Positions 1-6,526 of a DNA stretch of 7,931 bases are shown in pieces. The notes under the pieces are model-generated. The model ran no database searches. It was not told the origin of the DNA and saw nothing but the letters and a program-made list of their open reading frames with translations. Made by a program: the position numbers and the translations under genes. Source of the stretch: Holophagales bacterium UBA5066 (GTDB taxonomy: Bacteria > Acidobacteriota > Thermoanaerobaculia > UBA5066); NCBI GenBank assembly GCA_002414905.1, contig DIAY01000254.1, positions 7,465 through 15,395 on the forward strand, written 5' to 3'. Every line of letters starts with the position of its first letter. The first letter of the stretch is position 1.

Positions 1-339
1 GCGGTCGAGATCGACCCGGGCAGCGCCGACGTCCACATTGCTCACGGATTCGCCCTCCTCGAGGAAGGGAAGTTCCCTGAGGCGTCCGAGTCGTTCCAGA
101 CGGCCCTCGGCTGCGACGCCTCCCGGGCGGACGCGCACTACGGCCTCGGCCTGGCCGCGAACCGCAACCTGGCCTACGAGGAGGCGCTCGGCCACCTGAA
201 GAAGGCCATCGCGCTGAAGCCCGGGTACGCCGAGGCCTGGTACGCGATGAAGACGACGTACGAAGGGCTCAAGAAGTTCGAGGCCTCGATCGAGGCGGTC
301 AACAAGGCGATCGCGCTCAACCCGCGCCTCACCGGGTAG
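1..339 (+). CDS. TPR-repeat protein, C-terminal fragment (5' end outside window)
   Basis: The reading frame is open from the first base to a TAG at 337-339 and gives 112 residues. It contains three consecutive 34-residue tetratricopeptide repeats, at about residues 8-41, 42-75 and 76-109. Each has the expected pattern of small and aromatic positions: A-D-A-H-Y-G-L-G, A-Y-E-E-A, A-I-A-L-K-P in the second, and A-E-A-W-Y, K-A-I-A-L-N-P in the third. TPR arrays form a superhelical scaffold for protein-protein contacts, so the partner and pathway cannot be read from this fragment. The protein ends three residues after the last repeat, so no C-terminal catalytic domain follows. Whatever else it carries (signal peptide, kinase, transmembrane segment) lies upstream of the window. 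Its stop is four bases from the stop of the convergent phosphatase gene. Confidence 0.88.
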   Translation, partial: AVEIDPGSADVHIAHGFALLEEGKFPEASESFQTALGCDASRADAHYGLGLAANRNLAYEEALGHLKKAIALKPGYAEAWYAMKTTYEGLKKFEASIEAVNKAIALNPRLTG

Positions 340-343
340 GCCG

Positions 344-997
344 TCAGGCCCTCGCCCAGTCGACCTTTCCCGTCGGCACCGAGACGTCCCCACCGAGGTG
401 GGAGACGTCGTCGAGGAGGAGCGGCGTCGCCGCCTTCTCGCCGTCCCACTCGAAGACCGAAATCGAGCCGTTCCGCTGGCGGACCTCGTCCATCCGCGCC
501 AGGTCCCGTCCGAGGAGCGTCGCCATGAGGACCCGGTTGAACCGCCCGTGCGCGACCACGAGAGGAGCTGCCGGGCGCGCGGATTTCAGCCGCGCCAGGA
601 CGCGCGCCACGCGCGCTCCGGCGGCCAGGGCCGACTCGCCCCGGGGCGGACCGGCATCGAGGTCACCCGAACGCCATTTGGCGCGCAGCTCGGCCACGCT
701 TCGGTCCATCTCGTCGTCCAGCGGCAGGCCCGTCCAGGCGCCCCAGTCGAATTCCACGAGCTCCAGGTCGAGCCGCACGGCGAGGCCGTGCGGCGCGGCG
801 CAGATCTCGGCCGTCTCCCGGGCACGGGACATCGGGCTGGCGACGACGTCGTCGAACTCGGCCTCGGCAAGGCGAACGGCGAGCGCTTCGGCCTGCCGGC
901 GGCCGCGGCGTGTCAGCGGCGTGTCGAGCCGGCAGCCCTGAAGGGTCCCGCGGAGGTTCCCTTCGCTCTCACCGTGGCGTACGAGAAAGATCTTCAT
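344..997 (-). CDS. Histidine phosphatase family protein (phosphoglycerate mutase-like)
   Basis: This 217-residue protein matches the histidine phosphatase (dPGM-like) superfamily in length and motifs. The N-terminus runs straight into the LVRHGESEGN motif, with the phospho-accepting His8 and Arg7. The second phosphate-binding Arg58 lies in SPMSRARETAE, the acidic general acid/base candidate Glu82 in ELVEFDWGAWTG, and the second catalytic His150 in VVAHGRFNRVL. The family hydrolyses or transfers phosphate from small metabolites or phosphoproteins through a phosphohistidine. The substrate cannot be assigned from sequence, and true glycolytic mutase activity is less likely than a broad phosphatase of the CobC/GpmB kind. 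There is no signal peptide, so it should be cytoplasmic. I chose ATG at 997 rather than the in-frame ATG at 1024 because family members begin right before the RHG strand and a TAGAAT hexamer sits seven bases upstream. It is divergent from the methyltransferase gene with only 35 bases between starts. Confidence 0.93.
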   Translation of the reverse strand: MKIFLVRHGESEGNLRGTLQGCRLDTPLTRRGRRQAEALAVRLAEAEFDDVVASPMSRARETAEICAAPHGLAVRLDLELVEFDWGAWTGLPLDDEMDRSVAELRAKWRSGDLDAGPPRGESALAAGARVARVLARLKSARPAAPLVVAHGRFNRVLMATLLGRDLARMDEVRQRNGSISVFEWDGEKAATPLLLDDVSHLGGDVSVPTGKVDWARA

Positions 998-1004
998 TCC
1001 CGCG

Positions 1005-1010
1005 ATTCTA
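1005..1010 (-). promoter_or_regulatory. Candidate -10 hexamer TAGAAT for the histidine phosphatase gene
   Basis: On the minus strand TAGAAT is followed by seven bases (CGCGGGA) and then the ATG at 997. It matches the sigma-70 -10 consensus at five of six positions. Transcription would start at or one base before the start codon, giving a leaderless message. No convincing -35 element is seen at 16-18 bases upstream. Confidence 0.5.
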
Positions 1011-1018
1011 CGAATCCG

Positions 1019-1024
1019 TATCAT
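1019..1024 (+). promoter_or_regulatory. Candidate -10 hexamer TATCAT for the methyltransferase gene
   Basis: TATCAT lies eight bases (CGGCCTTC) upstream of the ATG at 1033, with five of six matches to the -10 consensus. No Shine-Dalgarno sequence fits between it and the ATG, so initiation would be leaderless or nearly so. It is separated by only eight bases from the opposing TAGAAT of the phosphatase gene, so the two polymerase footprints would overlap. Confidence 0.45.
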
Positions 1025-1032
1025 CGGCCTTC

Positions 1033-2193
1033 ATGCCGAGGACACCCGAGGCGCTCTTCCCCACGCTTGCCGCGCGCATCCCCGACCCCGAGGTGCGCGC
1101 GCTCTTCACCTGGCCGTTCCTTCGCGTCAGCGAGATCTTCGACGAGCTCGTCGATGCCGCCTCCGCCGAGATCCTGAGGCGCGCCGGCGCCTGGCCGGTC
1201 GCCCCGGGGACCGGCCCGGCCGGCCTCGTCGCTGCGCGCGGCTGGTCGCCGAGGAGCCTTCCGCTCATCGCGTTCGTCCACGGCAAGCTCGCCGCAGCCG
1301 GGCACCTCGTCGCCTCGGGCGGGACGTACGCCCCGTCCGGCTCCGAGCCGGGCGACCTCGTGGCTCTCGAGGCCGAGCTCGCCGCCACCGAGCCCGACGC
1401 GGCGGTCGCGGGCGAGGCCGTCCGCATCCTCGTCGAGGAGGCGGGCCTCTTCCTCTCGGGTGAGAAGACGGGCGAGGAGATCCTCTTCCGGGTCGACCGG
1501 CTCCCGCTCTGGTTCCGCTACTTCTCGAACCACAACCTCCTCTACTCCATCAACAACGTTCTCGGCGCACTCGCTCTCTCTCGCCTCCTGCCGGAGTCGG
1601 GAGGGCGTGTTCTCGAGATCGGCGGCGGAGCCGGGAGCGCGGCCCAGGCTGCACTCACCCGGCTCGGCCCGCGCGTCTCCCGCTACCTCTTCACCGAGGT
1701 CGTGCCGACGTTCTTCCGCCGCGGCGAGCGCGCCGCCCGCGCTGCGGCGGCACCCGGCGTCGCCGTCGACGCCGTGAAGCTCGACATGACGAAGCCCTGG
1801 GAGGCGCAGGCAGCCGCCCCCGGCGCCTTCGACGCCGTCTACTCGGTCAACTGCTTCCACGTCGCTCCCGACCTCGCCGCCGTCCTCGCCGAAGCGAGAA
1901 ACGCCCTGGCGCCGGGGGGCTGGCTCGTCGTCTCGGAGTGCGTCCGTCCGCTCGGAAACGCCCAGCCGATCTACGTCGAGCTCGTCTTCGACATCCTCGA
2001 AAGCTTCACGCAGGTGACGCTCGATCCGCTCGCCCGCCCGACGCACGGCTTCCTGACCCCGGCCGCGTGGCGCGAGTCGCTCGCGCGGGCCGGCTTCACC
2101 GACGTGACGTTCCTGCCCGACGCCGAGGAGATCGCCAAGAGCTACCCCAGCTTCTTCGTCTCGGCGGTGGCGGCACGAAAGGCGGTCCCGTGA
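1033..2193 (+). CDS. Class I SAM-dependent methyltransferase
   Basis: This 386-residue protein has a Rossmann-type methyltransferase domain in its second half. Motif I is VLEIGGGAG at about 193-201, which binds S-adenosylmethionine. An acidic residue follows in LFTEVVP (about 219-225), then FDAVYSVNCFHVAPDL (266-281), and the post-motif strand ALAPGGWLVVSE (291-302). The first ~160 residues are an extra helical domain, including SLPLIAFVHGKLAAAGHLV, which could be a winged-helix or dimerisation region as in many O-methyltransferases. The methyltransferase part resembles the type-12 domains found alone or inside polyketide synthases, but the acceptor substrate is unknown. ATG at 1033 is preferred over upstream in-frame starts because those extend into the divergent phosphatase gene and encode a low-complexity Ser/Arg-rich stretch. 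Its TGA overlaps the GTG of the yceH gene by four bases, so the two are probably translated from one mRNA. Confidence 0.9.
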   Translation: MPRTPEALFPTLAARIPDPEVRALFTWPFLRVSEIFDELVDAASAEILRRAGAWPVAPGTGPAGLVAARGWSPRSLPLIAFVHGKLAAAGHLVASGGTYAPSGSEPGDLVALEAELAATEPDAAVAGEAVRILVEEAGLFLSGEKTGEEILFRVDRLPLWFRYFSNHNLLYSINNVLGALALSRLLPESGGRVLEIGGGAGSAAQAALTRLGPRVSRYLFTEVVPTFFRRGERAARAAAAPGVAVDAVKLDMTKPWEAQAAAPGAFDAVYSVNCFHVAPDLAAVLAEARNALAPGGWLVVSECVRPLGNAQPIYVELVFDILESFTQVTLDPLARPTHGFLTPAAWRESLARAGFTDVTFLPDAEEIAKSYPSFFVSAVAARKAVP

Positions 2194-2825
2194 GGCTTCC
2201 CCGCCCTCTCGACCCCGTGGAGATCCGCGTCGCCGGGGCGCTCCTCGAGAAGGAGCTCCTCACTCCCGACGTCTACCCGATGACGCTCCAGGGGCTGGTC
2301 GCCGCCTGCAACCAGCGGACGTCCCGCGAGCCGGTGACCGACCTGACCGCCGCCGAGGTCACGGCGGGACTCGACCGTCTCCGCGAGCTCGTCCTCGCCT
2401 GGAAGGTGACCGGGAGCCGGGCCGACAAGTGGGAGCACAACCTCGAAGCGAAGTGGCAGCTGGAAAAGCCGGAGAAGGCGCTCGTCGCGCTCCTGCTCCT
2501 TCGCGGACCGCAGACTGCGGCCGAGCTGCGGGCCCGCTCCGACCGGATGCACGAGTTCGCCTCCGTCGAGGCGGTCGAGGAGCTTCTGAGGGCCATGGCC
2601 GCACACCCCGAGCCGCTCACCGTCGAGCTCGGGCGCAGACCCGGACAGAAAGAGACACGCTGGACTCACCTGGCCGGCGGGACTCCTGCTGAAGAGGTCC
2701 AGGTCCCGCGGGCCTCGGCGCCGACGGGACCATCGGCGATCGAGCGGCGCCTCCTCACGCTCGAGGAGCGCCTCGACACCGTCGAGGCCGAGCTCGCCGC
2801 GCTGAAGGCCTCGCTGGGAGCGTAG
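2190..2825 (+). CDS. yceH: YceH family protein (DUF480)
   Basis: The 211-residue product matches the YceH/DUF480 family closely in length (about 215 residues in E. coli) and layout. Residues 17-31 contain the signature ALLEKELLTPDVYPM, followed by ACNQRTSREPVTDL (39-52), where the family usually has CNQ-S/T-N-REPV. A second winged-helix-like unit begins at about 94 and includes LLLRGPQTAAELRARS (102-117) and RMHEF (119-123). The C-terminus (183-209) is a short heptad coiled coil, IERRLLTLEERLDTVEAELA, also typical of the family. The fold is two winged helices, but the biological role is not established, and DNA or protein binding is only a structural guess. I chose the GTG at 2190 because it is the last codon start before the conserved region and overlaps the methyltransferase stop as GTGA, implying translational coupling. 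A weak AGGCGG lies just upstream. It ends 27 bases from the convergent GNAT gene. Confidence 0.93.
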   Translation: MRLPRPLDPVEIRVAGALLEKELLTPDVYPMTLQGLVAACNQRTSREPVTDLTAAEVTAGLDRLRELVLAWKVTGSRADKWEHNLEAKWQLEKPEKALVALLLLRGPQTAAELRARSDRMHEFASVEAVEELLRAMAAHPEPLTVELGRRPGQKETRWTHLAGGTPAEEVQVPRASAPTGPSAIERRLLTLEERLDTVEAELAALKASLGA

Positions 2826-2852
2826 TCCCGGCCGCGGCGTTGCCTGGCCCCG

Positions 2853-3797
2853 CTACCGCCAGTCGTCGAGGACGAAGACGTCTTCGCGGTCGTAGCCCGG
2901 GTGCCGGTCGCGGTGCATTGCGACCCCCTGGAGGAAGGGGCGATAGCCCGCGGCACGAAGTGTCTGCCAGGCGCCCACGCGCCCCGAGCCGGTTCCGGCG
3001 GCGACGACCGAGGCCCCCTTCGACGCGGCCCACGACTCCACCGCGTCGAGGAGTCTTTGGAGCCGATCCTGTCCGCCCGCACCGGAACGAACGGCTGCGA
3101 ACTTGACGGCCACCCGGCCGGATCCCGCCTCACTCCCGGCCCCCGCGTGACAGACGGCCAGACCGGCGACCTGCGAGCCCTCGTTGAGGAAGACGGTGTC
3201 CCCGGTCTCCTGTTCCCCCACCGAAAGCACCTCGCCCGTCACGTCGAGCCCGCTGAAGACCGAGTCGGTCAGCTCGCGAAAGGCCGAGAGCGCCTCCGCC
3301 TGATCGTCGGGCGAGAGGCGGGACAAGGCCTCCGCCCCTTCGGGCGCCCGGGTTCCCTTCGGAATCTCTTTCGACATCACCCCTGCCAGGCCCGCGGGCC
3401 AGTACCCGAACCTCTGATAGAGGCCGACGTGCCTGGGGCTCTCGGCGAACGTGAAGAGGCCCCGGAAAGCGATCTGCGGCCCTTCCAGGAGCCGGAGCGC
3501 CGTCTCGACGAGGGGGTGGGCGAGCCCCCGGCCCTGCCGGGCAGGGTCGACCGTGAGCGGACCGAGAAGGCCGACACTTCCCCACCGTGTCACGAAGTTC
3601 GACCCGGCGAGAGCGCCTTCGTCGAGGAGGGCCAGGGCCGCATCGGGGTCGGCGGTCCAGCGGCATTTCAGGACCTGGGCGTCGCCGTCGAAGGCGAGCG
3701 GATCGGGAAGAGACAGGAACGTCCCGAAGGCGCGGCGGTAGATCCCGTCTGCCTCGCCGAGCTCCTCCTCGAGGAGCGGCCGGACCTGGATCGTCAT
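2853..3797 (-). CDS. GNAT family N-acetyltransferase, probably two GNAT-like halves
   Basis: The 314-residue product is about twice the size of a single GNAT domain. The N-terminal half (about 1-140) is a recognisable GNAT domain. It opens with TIQVRPLLEEELGEADGIYRR, has the acetyl-CoA pyrophosphate-binding motif in LTVDPARQGRGLAHPLV (81-97, Q-G-R-G-L-A), and ends with HVGLYQRFGYWPAG (123-136), the usual motif B. The C-terminal half (about 205-300) looks like a degenerate second copy: strand VAVKFAAVR (229-237), a helix to 260, then AWQTLRAAGYRPF (276-288). It lacks the Q/R-x-x-G-x-G/A loop, so it probably does not bind acetyl-CoA. The acceptor is unknown. ATG at 3797 is chosen over ATG at 3818 because GGAGGG sits seven bases upstream of it. 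It follows the CHAT fusion by 60 bases on the same strand and may be co-transcribed. Confidence 0.88.
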   Translation of the reverse strand: MTIQVRPLLEEELGEADGIYRRAFGTFLSLPDPLAFDGDAQVLKCRWTADPDAALALLDEGALAGSNFVTRWGSVGLLGPLTVDPARQGRGLAHPLVETALRLLEGPQIAFRGLFTFAESPRHVGLYQRFGYWPAGLAGVMSKEIPKGTRAPEGAEALSRLSPDDQAEALSAFRELTDSVFSGLDVTGEVLSVGEQETGDTVFLNEGSQVAGLAVCHAGAGSEAGSGRVAVKFAAVRSGAGGQDRLQRLLDAVESWAASKGASVVAAGTGSGRVGAWQTLRAAGYRPFLQGVAMHRDRHPGYDREDVFVLDDWR

Positions 3798-3804
3798 GGG
3801 CGGA

Positions 3805-3810
3805 CCCTCC
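3805..3810 (-). promoter_or_regulatory. Shine-Dalgarno GGAGGG deciding the GNAT start
   Basis: GGAGGG on the minus strand ends seven bases before the ATG at 3797, ideal spacing. It lies inside the reading frame that would be used from the alternative ATG at 3818, so it argues for the shorter protein. It is the clearest ribosome binding site in the window. Confidence 0.7.
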
Positions 3811-3857
3811 GCGCCCATCTTGCCACTGGCGCGGCTCGACCCACCCGGGCCGGTCCG

Positions 3858-6470
3858 TCAGAGGACGGCGCCCGGGTCCCGCGCGTAGACGACCGGGACG
3901 GCCCAGTCGACGGGACCGCACGCCGCGTCGCATCTCACTGCGAGCCGGGCCTCACGTGTGGCGTCGCCGAGCGGGCGGCCCAGGGCGAGCGACCGGTAGA
4001 GCTCGCGTGCGAAGACGAGCGCCGCAGCGTCCAGGACGCTGAACTGGTTCGCGACGACGGCCGGGATCCCCGCCGCGACGAGCGCGGGCGCGACCCCTCG
4101 CGCCAGGTCGCCGCGGCTCCCTCGCGCGCTCAGGCAGGCGTTGAGGACGACGAGCGAGAGTCCGCGTCCGGACAGGAGCGCCCGCAGGACCGGCGCCTCG
4201 ACCGGGGCGACGCCGCCCGAGGCCGATTCGAGGAGGAGCGAGCCCGACCGGCGCTCGGCGTCCCAGGTTCCGTGTCCGATGAAGTGCAGCACGTCGCACG
4301 GTCCGTCGGCGACGAGCCGGTGAAGAGCCTCGACCGTCACCGCCCTCTCGACCCTCACCCGCGCCAGCCCCCGTTCGACGAGAGGCGCGAGACCGGCGCG
4401 GATCCCCTCAGCCTCCGCTTCCCAGGAGAGGGCCGAGAGGCCCGCCGGCTGCGCGGCGGCGACGAGGATGGCGAGAGGCCTCTTCCTCGGCGGCGCCGCC
4501 TCGCACGGGATTGCCGTGACGACGTTCCGCGTGAAGTTCGCCTCCGTCGCGGCCAGCCACGCGCGGCGGTGCGGGTCGTACGCCAGCTCCCACGGCTTGT
4601 CGGCCACCCAGTCGAGCAGGGACGTGAAAACGACGTCGGTCGCCGAGCTTCCGGCCGCGCCACGCGCGGCGTCCCAGAGCCGGCGCACCTCTCCCGGAAG
4701 GAGCGTCTCGAAGAGCACCGCGCCCCATCGCTCGAGGGCGGCCGCCGAGGGCAGGGGCCGGCCGTCGCCGTCGAACACGGAACGGAGCCGCTCGTGCCCC
4801 CGGATGATCTCGCGCCACGCCGCCCCCTTGCGAGGCACCTCGGCCACCACGCGGGCCGTCCCGTAGCGGGCGAGCAGCAGAGCCGTTGCTCCGCCCCGAT
4901 CGCCCGGAAGGAGGGTGAGCTCCAGGGCCTCCCGGCGCGTCTGGCCAAGCTTCAGGGCTTTCGACCGCCGTCCCCTCGGTGGCTCCGCCCCGGATTCTCC
5001 TGTTCGGGGAGGCTCAGAAGCCCGCGTCCCTTTTGCAGCGCCCCGCCGGACCGGCCGGCCGGCGTACGCGAAGGGCTCGCCGGCCAGAGAGGCGACGAGA
5101 AACGCGACGGCCTCCTCGCGGGCGAACAGATCGAGGTGGTGGGCCGGCCGGCGGACCGACCGGCCGAGGCGGCCCCCCTCCCCGAAGAGCGCGACCCGCT
5201 CGTCGGGGATCCGGGCGCCGCTGCCGTGGTCGAGGACGAAGCACCCCTCGGTCGGAACGACGAGGTCGTGAGGCTCGCCAAAGAAGCGGTCGACGCCCGA
5301 CTCGAGGAGGCGCAGCGCGAGCGGCCCGCTCGCGCGGTGGGTGGCCCCGAGGGCCGAGTACGCCTCGGGGAGTGCGCTGTGCTCGAAGGCGGTGGTGGAG
5401 GCGCTGTGGCCGTCCATCGCGAAGAGGCCGGTGAGCGACGTCGTGACGCGCCGCGCGAACCAGAGGAGGGCCTCCACGACGAATTTACCGAGGAGCGGTG
5501 CGGGAGCGGGCGGAAGGAGGTCGAAGAGGTTCAGCCAGCCCGAGAGCGCGAGGTCCCAGCGCTCGGCGGAGGCGAGCGGGGTCCCGAGGTTCGGGACCGC
5601 GGCGAGGACGGCACGGCCACAGGCGAAGCGGCTCGCGGCCGGGCCTGCCTCGGCGGGCCTTTCGAGGAGCGTCCTGAGGACGAGGCCCCCGCGGGAGTGG
5701 GCCACGGCGTCGAAGAGGAACGGCTCCGTTCCCGGGAGCGCCTCGGCGAGCATCCGGGCGTTCTCCTCCGGCGTCCGGCTCAACGTGAAGTGGTCGAAGC
5801 CGAAGACCCTCCCGCCGTAGAGGGGCGAGAGCGCCTCGAAGAAACCGCCCCTCGCGAGGTCGCCGAAGCCGGCGGCGGTGTGAGAGAACGTCCCGTGGAG
5901 GAGGAGGAGGTTGCGTTCCGGCGGTGGCGCCAGGAGCGAGAGCGAGGCGGCCGCGAGCCGGCCTTCGCTTAGCCCTTCGGGGGTGACGTGAACGAGCCTC
6001 TCGGCCAGCCCGGCGTGGCGGAAGGCCGCCTCCTCCAGAGAACGGCCGAGCGTCGCGACGGCACTCTCTTCGATACGCGCCGCCGCGCGCAGGACGAGAA
6101 CGACTGCCGCCCGCGCGCTTCGCCCCGTCCCGCGTACCGGGGGCGATGAGAGCAACGGCAGCTCCAGGACCGCCGCCTCCCCGTCCGGTCCCCGCGGGAC
6201 AGCCGGACGGTGGATCGACAAAGCCCCGGAGGGCTGGCGGAGGACGACGATGAGATCGTCTTCAGCGGACTGCGAGACGACGAGCCGGGCGGTTCCACCC
6301 TCCGTCACTCCGCGAAGCGGCACCAGGCGGGAGACGCGGACGAGGGTGAACCGCCCTCCCGCGACCAGCCGCTCGGCCAGGGCGTCACGCTCCGCGGCAC
6401 GGCGCGGTCGCTCTTCGGTCCAGCCGGCCGGCGGCTCGCACCGCACCTCGATCGCGCGTTTCTCCGGCAT
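3858..6470 (-). CDS. Alpha/beta-hydrolase (lipase-like) - CHAT protease fusion protein
   Basis: This is an 870-residue two-enzyme fusion. Residues 1-185 are an uncharacterised N-terminal region rich in beta strands. Residues about 186-465 are an alpha/beta hydrolase: oxyanion-hole strand NLLLLHGTF (His192-Gly193), nucleophile elbow FDAVAHSRGGLVL with Ser259, candidate Asp402 in EPHDLVVPTEG and candidate His444/His445 in RPAHHLDLF. A hydrophobic helical stretch at 305-352 may be a lid or a membrane-touching surface. A basic, Gly/Pro-rich linker (about 468-512) leads to a CHAT domain. This begins with the usual helical lead-in ERWGAVLFETLLPGEVRRLW and DKPWELAYDP, then has His733 in DVLHFIGHGTWD and Cys779 in LVVLNACLSARG, the caspase-like dyad, then GIPAVVANQFSVLD and WAVPVVYARDP at the C-terminus. 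CHAT proteases are separase/caspase-related, and fusion to lipase-like hydrolases is known. Substrates are unknown. No signal peptide is seen. ATG at 6470 is used because upstream codons run into the opposite-strand phosphodiesterase. Confidence 0.9.
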   Translation of the reverse strand: MPEKRAIEVRCEPPAGWTEERPRRAAERDALAERLVAGGRFTLVRVSRLVPLRGVTEGGTARLVVSQSAEDDLIVVLRQPSGALSIHRPAVPRGPDGEAAVLELPLLSSPPVRGTGRSARAAVVLVLRAAARIEESAVATLGRSLEEAAFRHAGLAERLVHVTPEGLSEGRLAAASLSLLAPPPERNLLLLHGTFSHTAAGFGDLARGGFFEALSPLYGGRVFGFDHFTLSRTPEENARMLAEALPGTEPFLFDAVAHSRGGLVLRTLLERPAEAGPAASRFACGRAVLAAVPNLGTPLASAERWDLALSGWLNLFDLLPPAPAPLLGKFVVEALLWFARRVTTSLTGLFAMDGHSASTTAFEHSALPEAYSALGATHRASGPLALRLLESGVDRFFGEPHDLVVPTEGCFVLDHGSGARIPDERVALFGEGGRLGRSVRRPAHHLDLFAREEAVAFLVASLAGEPFAYAGRPVRRGAAKGTRASEPPRTGESGAEPPRGRRSKALKLGQTRREALELTLLPGDRGGATALLLARYGTARVVAEVPRKGAAWREIIRGHERLRSVFDGDGRPLPSAAALERWGAVLFETLLPGEVRRLWDAARGAAGSSATDVVFTSLLDWVADKPWELAYDPHRRAWLAATEANFTRNVVTAIPCEAAPPRKRPLAILVAAAQPAGLSALSWEAEAEGIRAGLAPLVERGLARVRVERAVTVEALHRLVADGPCDVLHFIGHGTWDAERRSGSLLLESASGGVAPVEAPVLRALLSGRGLSLVVLNACLSARGSRGDLARGVAPALVAAGIPAVVANQFSVLDAAALVFARELYRSLALGRPLGDATREARLAVRCDAACGPVDWAVPVVYARDPGAVL

Positions 6471-6476
6471 GGATCG

Positions 6477-6483
6477 CCCCCCC
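6477..6483 (-). promoter_or_regulatory. G-run, possible ribosome binding site of the CHAT fusion gene
   Basis: Seven consecutive G on the minus strand end six bases before the ATG at 6470. It is a poor but correctly spaced Shine-Dalgarno-like element, and could also be chance in such GC-rich DNA. Confidence 0.35.
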
Positions 6484-6492
6484 GGCGCCGGG
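6481..6492. repeat. 12-bp perfect palindrome CCCGGCGCCGGG between CHAT and phosphodiesterase genes
   Basis: The sequence equals its own reverse complement and lies between the candidate -10 of the CHAT gene and its ATG, where transcription would begin. It is bracketed by GGATCG direct repeats at 6471-6476 and 6491-6496, exactly 20 bases apart. It could be an operator or simply a GC-rich coincidence. Confidence 0.35.
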
Positions 6493-6498
6493 ATCGTA
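6493..6498 (-). promoter_or_regulatory. Candidate -10 hexamer TACGAT for the CHAT fusion gene
   Basis: TACGAT on the minus strand is 22 bases upstream of the ATG at 6470. It has four of six matches to the -10 consensus. Initiation from it would leave a leader of about 15 bases carrying the G-run. The -35 region is unconvincing. Confidence 0.35.
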
Positions 6499-6520
6499 CC
6501 GCCAGCGCGGCGCGCTCGTT

Positions 6521-6526
6521 CAGAAT
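6521..6526 (+). promoter_or_regulatory. Candidate -10 hexamer CAGAAT for the phosphodiesterase gene
   Basis: CAGAAT is followed by seven bases (GGACGGG) and the ATG at 6534, the same geometry as TAGAAT before the phosphatase gene. It overlaps the earlier in-frame ATG at 6525, which argues mildly for the later start. The match to consensus is four of six and no -35 element is evident. Confidence 0.35.

Noticed and set aside
910..1032. Upstream start at 910 for the methyltransferase
   Set aside because: It would overlap the divergent phosphatase gene and add a Ser/Arg/Gly-rich stretch unlike a folded protein. ATG 1033 has the same promoter geometry as other genes here.
1021..2046. A 341-codon minus-strand frame opposite the methyltransferase
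   Set aside because: It is Glu/Asp/Arg-rich with no recognisable domain and is a mirror of the real gene's codon bias.
2826..2852. Possible bidirectional terminator between yceH and the GNAT gene
   Set aside because: The 27 bases contain only a short GC-rich self-complementary core and no T-run on either strand.
3798..3857. Inverted repeat CGGACC...GGTCCG flanking the CHAT-GNAT gap, possibly hiding the GGAGGG site
   Set aside because: Six-base arms separated by about 45 bases are expected by chance at this GC content, and no stronger pairing is visible.
2901..5972. A 1023-codon open frame on the plus strand antisense to the GNAT and CHAT genes
   Set aside because: Its translation is a low-complexity Arg/Glu/Gly/Pro-rich sequence with no motifs. 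Long antisense frames are normal opposite GC-rich genes, and the minus-strand genes have clear families.
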